A DNA stretch of 64,000 bases from positions 1 through 64,000 of the forward strand of contig DATCJY010000066.1 of the NCBI GenBank assembly GCA_036562565.1, written 5' to 3'. This document shows positions 17,703-24,691 of this stretch, in pieces (the first letter of the stretch is position 1; each line of letters opens with the position of its first letter). The DNA is from DATCJY01 sp036562565 (GTDB taxonomy: Bacteria > Bacteroidota > Bacteroidia > Flavobacteriales_D > Sanyastnellaceae). The notes under the pieces are model-generated. The model was given only the letters and a program-made list of their open reading frames with translations. It was not told the DNA's origin and did no database searches. Position numbers and translations under genes: made by a program.

Positions 17703-19583
17703 ATGGCAGAACAAGTTCAGTATACAGAAGACAATATCCGCTCACTGGAGTGGAACGAACACATACGCATTCGTCCGGGTATGTACATCGGTAAACTGGG
17801 AGATGGCTCCTCTGCCGATGACGGTATCTATGTCCTTCTCAAAGAAATCATCGACAACTCCATTGACGAGTTTGTGATGGGACATGGAAAAACCATTGAC
17901 ATCACCATCAAAGACGGAGCAGTAACCGTGCGTGACTACGGACGCGGTATTCCGCTCGGAAAAATGGTAGATGCCGTCTCAAAAATGAATACCGGTGGTA
18001 AGTATGACTCACGCGCATTCAAAAAGTCGGTTGGTTTGAACGGTGTGGGTACCAAAGCGGTAAACGCATTGAGCAGCTTCTTCCGTGTTGAAAGTGTTCG
18101 CGATGGTGAAAGCAAATCGGCAGAGTTCTCAAAAGGTAATTTGCTCAAAGAAAACGCCATCACAAAAACCGATGCCAAGAATGGTACGACCACGCATTTT
18201 GTACCTGACCCAACCATCTTCCTCAACTACCAATTCCGCGCGCAATACGTGGAAAAACTTCTTTGGAACTATGCATACCTCAATGCAGGATTGACCATTG
18301 TATTCAATGGTCAGCGTTTTAAGAGCGAGAATGGTTTGCGTGACTTGCTTGCAGCCAACATCGGTGAAGAGCAATTGTATCCAACGGTTCATCTCCGCGG
18401 TGAAGACATCGAAGTGGCCATCACTCACACCAACAGCTATGGCGAAGATTATTACAGCTTCGTAAACGGACAGTACACCACCCAAGGTGGTACACACCAG
18501 GCTGCATTCCGCGAGGCTTACGTGAAAGTAATTCGCGACTTCTTCGGAAAAGATTATGAGGCCGTGGATATCCGTTCCGGTATCACCGCAGCCATAGCCG
18601 TGAAAGTCATTGAGCCCGTTTTCGAATCTCAGACCAAAACAAAATTGGGCTCCAATGAGATTGAACCAAACGGCAAGAGCATGAAGGCATTCGTATTGGA
18701 ATTCCTTCAGAAAGAGCTCGACAACTTTTTGCACAAGAATCCCGAAGTTGCCCAAAGCCTTCAGAAAAAAATTCTTCAAAGCGAACGCGAGAGAAAAGAA
18801 CTATCGGGCATTGCAAAACTTGCACGCGAACGCGCCAAGAAGGCCAATCTTCACAACAAAAAACTTCGCGACTGCAAAGTTCATTACTGTGACAAACACG
18901 ATCGCGCTGCAGAGACCACCCTCTTCATTACCGAGGGGGATAGTGCAAGCGGTAGCATCACTATCAGTCGCGATGTGGCCACACAAGCCGTATTCAGCTT
19001 GCGAGGTAAACCACTCAACACCTATGGCATGACCAAGAAAGTGGTTTATGAGAACGAAGAGTTCAACTTGCTACAAGCCGCATTGGACATTGAAGATGGT
19101 CTCGATTCGTTGCGCTACAACAAAGTCGTTATCGCAACCGATGCCGATGTGGACGGTATGCACATCCGACTCCTTATGATAACCTTCTTCCTGCAGTTCT
19201 TCCCGGATTTGGTGAGACACGGACACTTGTATGTCCTTTCAACACCCTTGTTCCGCGTGCGCAACAAGAAGGAGACAATCTATTGCTATAGCGAACAAGA
19301 ACGTATTGACGCCATTGCGAAACTTGGCAACAAACCTGAGATTACACGATTCAAAGGTCTTGGTGAAATATCTCCTGAGGAATTCAAAAAATTCATCGGA
19401 CCGGATATCCGTCTGGAGCCCGTTGTTATCGGTAAGGACTCTCACCTAAAAGATTTGCTCGAGTTCTACATGGGTAAGAACACGCCCACAAGACAAGAGT
19501 TCATCATCAAAAACCTGAAGGTGGAGAAAGATGAAATCCTAGAAAAAGAGAATGTGAAGACGGTTGCAGAAACTGTGGAATAA
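17703..19583 (+). CDS. parE: DNA topoisomerase IV subunit B
   Basis: This 626-residue type IIA topoisomerase subunit carries a GHKL ATPase domain (EIIDNSIDEF, RDYGRGIPLG, the G2 loop SVGLNGVGTKAVNAL), a transducer domain and a TOPRIM domain (FITEGDSASGS, VIATDADVDGMHIR). Only a short tail follows. It lacks the long insertion of many GyrB proteins, and it is followed by the A subunit, the pattern seen for topoisomerase IV in this phylum. The enzyme decatenates daughter chromosomes. A promoter candidate lies at 17594. The ATG at 17703 matches the family start (YTEDNIRSLEWNEHIRIRPG). A gyrase role cannot be formally excluded from sequence alone. Confidence 0.93.
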   Translation: MAEQVQYTEDNIRSLEWNEHIRIRPGMYIGKLGDGSSADDGIYVLLKEIIDNSIDEFVMGHGKTIDITIKDGAVTVRDYGRGIPLGKMVDAVSKMNTGGKYDSRAFKKSVGLNGVGTKAVNALSSFFRVESVRDGESKSAEFSKGNLLKENAITKTDAKNGTTTHFVPDPTIFLNYQFRAQYVEKLLWNYAYLNAGLTIVFNGQRFKSENGLRDLLAANIGEEQLYPTVHLRGEDIEVAITHTNSYGEDYYSFVNGQYTTQGGTHQAAFREAYVKVIRDFFGKDYEAVDIRSGITAAIAVKVIEPVFESQTKTKLGSNEIEPNGKSMKAFVLEFLQKELDNFLHKNPEVAQSLQKKILQSERERKELSGIAKLARERAKKANLHNKKLRDCKVHYCDKHDRAAETTLFITEGDSASGSITISRDVATQAVFSLRGKPLNTYGMTKKVVYENEEFNLLQAALDIEDGLDSLRYNKVVIATDADVDGMHIRLLMITFFLQFFPDLVRHGHLYVLSTPLFRVRNKKETIYCYSEQERIDAIAKLGNKPEITRFKGLGEISPEEFKKFIGPDIRLEPVVIGKDSHLKDLLEFYMGKNTPTRQEFIIKNLKVEKDEILEKENVKTVAETVE

Positions 19584-19720
19584 CCCATCTACTTCAACTC
19601 TGTTATGGATTTCGGATGGAGAAGATTCCTATTTGAATAATGAACTAACTATTGATTGTTACATAACAGGATAACAACAGCTTGAACAAGCGATGAGCTT
19701 ATCCCGTGACATTTTAGAAA

Positions 19721-22504
19721 ATGAGCGATATAGAAAATAACCACTCGGAAGAAAACAACACAGGTGAAAGCAACTTGGGCAATGTACTCCAAGTGCAAAA
19801 CCTTTATGAAGGTTGGTTCCTTGATTACGCGAGCTATGTAATTCTGGAGCGTGCCGTTCCGCATATTAATGACGGGCTGAAGCCGGTACAGCGCAGAATC
19901 TTACACTCGCTGTGGGAAATGGACGATGGCCGCTATAACAAAGTGGCCAACGTAATCGGTAACACCATGAAGTATCACCCGCATGGAGATGCCAGTATCG
20001 GTGATGCGCTGGTGCAACTCGGTCAAAAGGATTTGCTACTCGACACACAGGGTAACTGGGGAAATATTTTCACCGGTGATGCTGCAGCTGCTCCGCGTTA
20101 TATAGAAGTACGTCTCAGCAAATTCGCACAGGAGGTAGTATTCAACCCCAAAACAACCAAATGGCTTTCGAGCTACGATGGTCGCAACAAGGAACCTGAA
20201 ACCCTTCCTATCAAGTTTCCATTGTTGTTGGCACAAGGTGTCGAAGGTATTGCTGTGGGACTTGCTTGTAAGATTCTTCCTCACAACTTTAATGAACTCA
20301 TTGATGCAAGCATCGATGTATTAAAAGGTAAGAAAATTCAGCTCTTCCCGGACTTCCAGCAAGGTGGTCTTGCCGATTGCAGTGATTACAACAGCGGTAT
20401 TCGCGGTGGCCGCGTGCGCGTGCGTGCACGCATCCGCAAGGATGATAAAGAGAGAACTTTGGTCATCACTGAAATTCCTTATGGCACCACCACCAGTTCC
20501 TTGATTGATTCCATCATCAAGGCCAATGAGAAAGGAAAAATCAAAATCAAGAAGATTGAAGATACTACCACCGATAAGGTAGAGATTACCATTCACCTTG
20601 CACCAGGCATTTCTCCGGATGTGACCATGGATGCGCTCTATGCCTTCACGGATTGTGAAGTGAGCATCTCGCCTAACTCCGGTGTGATTCAAAACGACAA
20701 ACCTCACTTCTACGGTGTAGAAGATCTGCTCCGTTTCTCAACTGAACAAACCAAAAACCTCATAGGTCAAGAACTCAACATTGAACTTGGTGAGTTGCAG
20801 GAAGCATGGCACTTTGCTTCTTTGGAAAAAATCTTCATCGAAAAGAGAATCTATCGCAAGATTGAAGAATGTGAGACCTGGGATGAAATCATCGAAACCA
20901 TTCACAAAGGATTGAAGCCTTATACAAAAGACTTCATCCGTGAAGTGACCGATGAAGATGTAACCAAGCTCACAGAAATCAAAATCAAGCGTATCTCCAA
21001 GTTCGACTCATTCAAAGCCGATGAGCACATTGCCAAACTTGAGGAGAAAATTGCTGAGGTAAAACACAAACTCGATCACCTGGTTGAAACTACCATTGCC
21101 TACTTCAAGGACTTGAAGCAGAAATATGGCAAAGGCAGAGAACGCAGAACCGAACTGAAAACATTTGATACGGTAGCCGCCTCCAAGGTGGCTATTGCCA
21201 ATGCAAAACTTTATGTGAACTACAAAGAAGGTTTTGTAGGAACCGGCTTGAAGCGCGATGAAGGAGAGTATGTAATGGATTGCTCCGACATTGACGACAT
21301 CATCATCTTCCGCAAAGATGGTAAGATGATGGTGAAACGCGTGGAGCCCAAAGCCTTCGTGGGCAAAGACATCATCTATGTTTCCGTTTGGAAAAAAGAT
21401 GATAAGCGCACCATCTACAACATGATTTATTCCGATGGTAAAAAAGGCGGTGCAATGATGAAACGCTTTGCTGTAACTGCCATCACAAGGGATAAAGAAT
21501 ATGATCTCACTAAGGGAACTCCGGGAAGTGAAGTATTGCACTTCAGCGCCAACCCAAATGGTGAAGCCGAAGTTGTAACTGTTCACTTGCGTGCATTGGA
21601 TCGGTTGAAGAAACTCAAGTTTGATGTGGACTTCGCACAGCTTGCCATTAAAGGTCGCGATGCCATCGGTAACGTAGTGACCAAGTATCCTGTGAAGAAA
21701 GTAGAACTCAAACAAGCCGGTATCTCCACGCTCGGTGCACGTAAGATCTGGTTGGATGAAAGCGTAATGCGACTCAACGAAGAAGGCCACGGTCGCTTCC
21801 TCGGTGAATTCGAAGCTGAAGACAAATTGCTTGTGATTCTAAGCAGTGGTGTTTACAAACTCATCACTCCTGATTTGAGTACACACTTCGATGATAACCT
21901 TTTATCGGTAGAAAAATGGATTCCGGAGAAACCAATGAGTGTTGTGTATTATGACGGAGAGAAAGAGCAATACTTTGTAAAACGCTTCTTGGTAGAAGAG
22001 TCGCGAGGTCCGGTAACTTTCATCACCGAACATCCGAAGTCAAAACTCATTGTTGCCACTACGCTGCATCATCCATTCGTGTACATCCGATATGACAAGC
22101 GTAACAAGCTTGCCAAAAACAAGATGGATGAAAGCGTAAACCTCCGTGAGTTTATTGCGGTGAAAGGATTGAAAGCGCTGGGTAATCGATTGACGCAATA
22201 TCCTGTTCTGAATATCGACCTCATGGAAGCAGATCCCCAACGTGAACAAGAAAGCGAAACGCTGTTGCAACAAATGATTGAAGCTCGCAAACCTAAGAAG
22301 GTGGAGGTTGAACCAAATGATGAAGAAGATTTGTTCGTAAGTCAAAACCCTGACGATATCGATATGGAAATTGAAGGCCTTGAAAATTTGGAAGCCGACA
22401 TGGCCAAATTCAAGGCAATGAAAGAAAAGAGTTCTTCCATTTTCCAACAAAAGAAGCCGTCATCAAAAAATGCAGATGCCGGTGAACAAGGAAGCCTCTT
22501 TTGA
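19721..22504 (+). CDS. parC: DNA topoisomerase IV subunit A
   Basis: This 927-residue catalytic subunit has the breakage-reunion domain with the active-site Tyr in AAAPRYIEVRL, the quinolone region YHPHGDASIGDALV, a coiled coil (about residues 430-480) and a C-terminal beta-pinwheel domain. It ends in an acidic and then Lys-rich tail. The canonical GyrA-box is not visible, consistent with topoisomerase IV. It is 137 bp downstream of parE on the same strand; the gap holds no clear terminator, so the genes are probably cotranscribed. The serine usually hit in quinolone resistance (HGDS in E. coli ParC) is Ala here, which appears normal for this branch. Confidence 0.93.
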   Translation: MSDIENNHSEENNTGESNLGNVLQVQNLYEGWFLDYASYVILERAVPHINDGLKPVQRRILHSLWEMDDGRYNKVANVIGNTMKYHPHGDASIGDALVQLGQKDLLLDTQGNWGNIFTGDAAAAPRYIEVRLSKFAQEVVFNPKTTKWLSSYDGRNKEPETLPIKFPLLLAQGVEGIAVGLACKILPHNFNELIDASIDVLKGKKIQLFPDFQQGGLADCSDYNSGIRGGRVRVRARIRKDDKERTLVITEIPYGTTTSSLIDSIIKANEKGKIKIKKIEDTTTDKVEITIHLAPGISPDVTMDALYAFTDCEVSISPNSGVIQNDKPHFYGVEDLLRFSTEQTKNLIGQELNIELGELQEAWHFASLEKIFIEKRIYRKIEECETWDEIIETIHKGLKPYTKDFIREVTDEDVTKLTEIKIKRISKFDSFKADEHIAKLEEKIAEVKHKLDHLVETTIAYFKDLKQKYGKGRERRTELKTFDTVAASKVAIANAKLYVNYKEGFVGTGLKRDEGEYVMDCSDIDDIIIFRKDGKMMVKRVEPKAFVGKDIIYVSVWKKDDKRTIYNMIYSDGKKGGAMMKRFAVTAITRDKEYDLTKGTPGSEVLHFSANPNGEAEVVTVHLRALDRLKKLKFDVDFAQLAIKGRDAIGNVVTKYPVKKVELKQAGISTLGARKIWLDESVMRLNEEGHGRFLGEFEAEDKLLVILSSGVYKLITPDLSTHFDDNLLSVEKWIPEKPMSVVYYDGEKEQYFVKRFLVEESRGPVTFITEHPKSKLIVATTLHHPFVYIRYDKRNKLAKNKMDESVNLREFIAVKGLKALGNRLTQYPVLNIDLMEADPQREQESETLLQQMIEARKPKKVEVEPNDEEDLFVSQNPDDIDMEIEGLENLEADMAKFKAMKEKSSSIFQQKKPSSKNADAGEQGSLF

Positions 22505-22532
22505 CAATTTCACATCCCGATGAGCTGAGCAT

Positions 22533-22994
22533 GTGATGCAACATGACGACAAGAACATAGAAACACGATTGATTACTCCTGAGCAAACCAGACCATTGAG
22601 ACACTTAGTTCTCTGGCCTCATATAGCGAAGGAAGAAGATTGTGTTATTGATATTGACCACCGAGATGATGCATTTCATCTCGGTGTTTTTGTTAATGGT
22701 GAACTGAAGTGCATCGGTTCATTCTTCGCCATGCAATCGGATAAGATTCCTTTTTCCAAACAATACCGACTCCGCGCCATGGCCACTCATCCTCACTGGC
22801 ACGGCCAAGGATTGGCACGACAATTAATTCTTCATGCACTGGACATTTTGAAAAACAAGGAACAAGATGTACTGTGGTGTGATGCGCGTTTAAAGGCTGT
22901 CGGTTTCTATGAACGACTCGGTTTCTCTCAAATCGATGAAGTGTATGAAGTTCCGAAAATCGGTCCCCATAAGTTTATGTGGAAAGAGATTTAA
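22533..22994 (+). CDS. GNAT family N-acetyltransferase
   Basis: This 153-residue protein shows the GNAT fold and acetyl-CoA loop: LRAMATHPHWHGQGLARQLI carries the R/Q-x-x-G-x-G/A motif A, and motif B is ARLKAVGFYERLGFSQIDE. The acetyl acceptor cannot be told from sequence. It starts 28 nt after parC on the same strand and may be read from the same transcript. The first 25 residues include a short basic stretch typical of ElaA-like GNAT proteins, but I would not narrow the substrate further. Confidence 0.88.
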   Translation: MMQHDDKNIETRLITPEQTRPLRHLVLWPHIAKEEDCVIDIDHRDDAFHLGVFVNGELKCIGSFFAMQSDKIPFSKQYRLRAMATHPHWHGQGLARQLILHALDILKNKEQDVLWCDARLKAVGFYERLGFSQIDEVYEVPKIGPHKFMWKEI

Positions 22995-23002
22995 TCAAGG
23001 GC

Positions 23003-23416
23003 TTAATCAAACTTGAAAAAGAAGAACAGCACAGCCGCCCATTCTTTATCGATTGACTTGGCATAACCCAAGGTTCGATAACTCGCATCCTGTACTGTTC
23101 CGTCATCCTTTACATATCCCAGTGTGCGATAGCTGCTGCTTTGGACCGTTCCATCCTTTTTGACATACCCCACCGTTCTGTATGAGTTATCCTGTATGGT
23201 TCCTCCACTTTTGATATATCCAATGGTTCGATAATTCTTGTCCTGAATAGTGCCATCGCTTTTGAAATAACCAACAGTTCCATAGCTGCTGCTTTGTATC
23301 GTACCATCGCTCTTTACATAGAACGAGGTCCTGTAACTATTGTCCTGTACAATTTTCTGCGCTGGCACCGCCATCGTTGACATTAAAAGGATGAGAAATA
23401 CAACAAACTTATTCAT
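23003..23416 (-). CDS. Secreted beta-flower repeat protein
   Basis: This 137-residue protein has a signal peptide (MNKFVVFLILLMSTMAVPAQ) followed by about six or seven near-identical 16-residue repeats of the form SYRT-(V/L)-GYVK-x-DGT-(V/I)-Q, and a short hydrophobic, Phe-rich tail. The repeat resembles those of the small 4-/5-fold beta-flower proteins described from Bacteroidota structures, in which each repeat supplies one hairpin. I chose ATG 23416 because it opens the signal peptide; the longer frame to 23470 adds a non-signal leader. Function is unknown. The terminal FFFFKFD is unusual for a secreted soluble protein. Confidence 0.75.
   Translation of the reverse strand: MNKFVVFLILLMSTMAVPAQKIVQDNSYRTSFYVKSDGTIQSSSYGTVGYFKSDGTIQDKNYRTIGYIKSGGTIQDNSYRTVGYVKKDGTVQSSSYRTLGYVKDDGTVQDASYRTLGYAKSIDKEWAAVLFFFFKFD
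23055..23345 (-). repeat. Tandem 48-nt coding repeat
   Basis: Successive 48-bp units code for the 16-residue motif of the beta-flower protein, with units differing mainly in third positions and a few residues. The array keeps the reading frame, so unit gain or loss would alter protein length by whole hairpins. Confidence 0.8.
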
Positions 23417-23480
23417 AACATCAAAGGTAAACAATGCAGCATTTACGCATCCGTTCACCATTTGCGACAATCATTCTTAT

Positions 23481-24035
23481 TTAAAGAGACAAGCGTTTGA
23501 TCTGCTCCATGTGTCTTTGCTCATGTGCAATTACAAATCGAAACGTATCTCCAAGGTTGAGTTTAATCAAGATGGACAATGAGGTGGAGATTTTGATTTT
23601 ACGCAGATTCACCTTCTTAGTAATTTCAAGAACGTTGAGCAGCTGATGTTGGTAGCCAATGAATTTTTCAAGCTCTTGCTTGGCATTCGGAGTTGGAGGA
23701 GGTACTGCATTCTTAGGCGCTTTCATCTTGGATTTCACTTGGCCGTCTTCTTTTGGTTTCATAGTGTTGGCAAAATAATTACCCAACCACGATGATTTGA
23801 AGAACAGCGTTGGTTGTGCATTTGAATTGCTCAAAGCTCGTTCTATCTCATTTAAATAATAACCAGCATAAAAGTTGAGATGCGCCAAGACCTGTGCCGC
23901 ACTCCATCCGCCATCTTTTGCAGGTAAGCTGAGTTGTTGTTCCGATTTTGATTTGAGTGTTTCGGTATAAGCCAAAATAGATCTTACGTCCGAAGACAAT
24001 TCATCTAATAAGGCTGTTGAATTAAAAGCTGTCAT
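23481..24035 (-). CDS. DinB-like (YfiT/DinB family) protein
   Basis: This protein of about 184 residues has the four-helix DinB fold signature. The first helix ends in the conserved segment GGWSAAQVLAHLNFYAGYYL, with a metal-type His in the AHL position, and a later helix has VIAHEQRHMEQI, supplying the second and third His ligands. DinB-family proteins bind a divalent metal and include thiol transferases and proteins of unknown role. The ATG at 24035 (MTAFNSTALLDEL) matches homologues better than the more distant start at 24068. It lies 66 nt downstream of the Crp/Fnr-family gene and in the same direction, so they may be one operon. Confidence 0.8.
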   Translation of the reverse strand: MTAFNSTALLDELSSDVRSILAYTETLKSKSEQQLSLPAKDGGWSAAQVLAHLNFYAGYYLNEIERALSNSNAQPTLFFKSSWLGNYFANTMKPKEDGQVKSKMKAPKNAVPPPTPNAKQELEKFIGYQHQLLNVLEITKKVNLRKIKISTSLSILIKLNLGDTFRFVIAHEQRHMEQIKRLSL

Positions 24036-24101
24036 GGGTTTGAATTTGATGGAGCAAAGATTTAGCAATGCTTCATCTCCAATTCTTGGTATCCACCAAG
24101 A

Positions 24102-24686
24102 TTATATCTGAACACTTGCGAGCAACTTGCTAAAATTGGTTGCGTCCATGCCTAAATATGAAGCAATGTATTTATGCGGTATCAGTTTTAGAAGATGTGG
24201 GCTGCGCTGCATCAACGATTTGAACTTTTCTTCTGAAGTAAAAATCTGCACTTCTGCCTGACGCTTCAATACACCATGAAGTGTATGCCCTAGTGCTTTT
24301 GTGATAAGCGTATGTATTCCTCTGTGCTTATCCATCATATTGTGCAACTCAGCCGCGGGCATCCGAATAAATCTGCTGGCCGTTAAAGTCTCTAGATAGA
24401 ACAGTGACGGAAGACCTGTAAGAATCGCATCGGCCACACCACTGAACGAAGGTGCATAGGTGAAAACGATAGTCGCCTCTCTCTCATTTGGCCCCACATA
24501 GTAAGCTCGCTGCACACCTTGCAACACGAAATACAAATACTTCTCACGCTCACCTGCCGCGGTCAGCATGGTTTTGCGCTTAGCAATGAACGGCTGCCAA
24601 TGTTTGGACAAATCCATCCACTCATCGTCCGTGAGTGGATGAATGGCATCAAGGAACTGCTTTAGTTGATCAAGGTCTTCGGTCAT
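24102..24686 (-). CDS. Crp/Fnr family regulator (cyclic-nucleotide-binding-like)
   Basis: This 194-residue protein has an N-terminal cNMP-binding-like beta-barrel (LYFVLQGVQRAYYVG; ATIVFTYAPSF; LETLTASRFIRMP) and a C-terminal helix-turn-helix (LIPHKYIASYLGMDATNFSKL). The fold is that of the Bacteroidota Crp subgroup that contains many regulators of unknown ligand. The recognition helix is marked by ASYLGMDATNFSKL. It is placed directly upstream of the DinB-like gene on the minus strand, with uvrA ending just 5 nt upstream (24692), so transcription may continue from uvrA. Ligand and target genes are unknown. Confidence 0.85.
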   Translation of the reverse strand: MTEDLDQLKQFLDAIHPLTDDEWMDLSKHWQPFIAKRKTMLTAAGEREKYLYFVLQGVQRAYYVGPNEREATIVFTYAPSFSGVADAILTGLPSLFYLETLTASRFIRMPAAELHNMMDKHRGIHTLITKALGHTLHGVLKRQAEVQIFTSEEKFKSLMQRSPHLLKLIPHKYIASYLGMDATNFSKLLASVQI

Positions 24687-24691
24687 ATACT

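Noticed and set aside
18129..18779. 216-codon open frame antisense to parE
   Set aside because: Mirror of the ATPase and transducer region; no independent signals.
21008..21790. 260-codon open frame antisense to parC
   Set aside because: The plus strand encodes strongly conserved topoisomerase motifs; the antisense frame is His/Phe-rich by codon mirror and matches nothing.
23055..23345. Short regular repeats suggesting a CRISPR array
   Set aside because: Units are 48 bp, contiguous, in frame and code for a protein repeat; there are no unique spacers and no cas genes.
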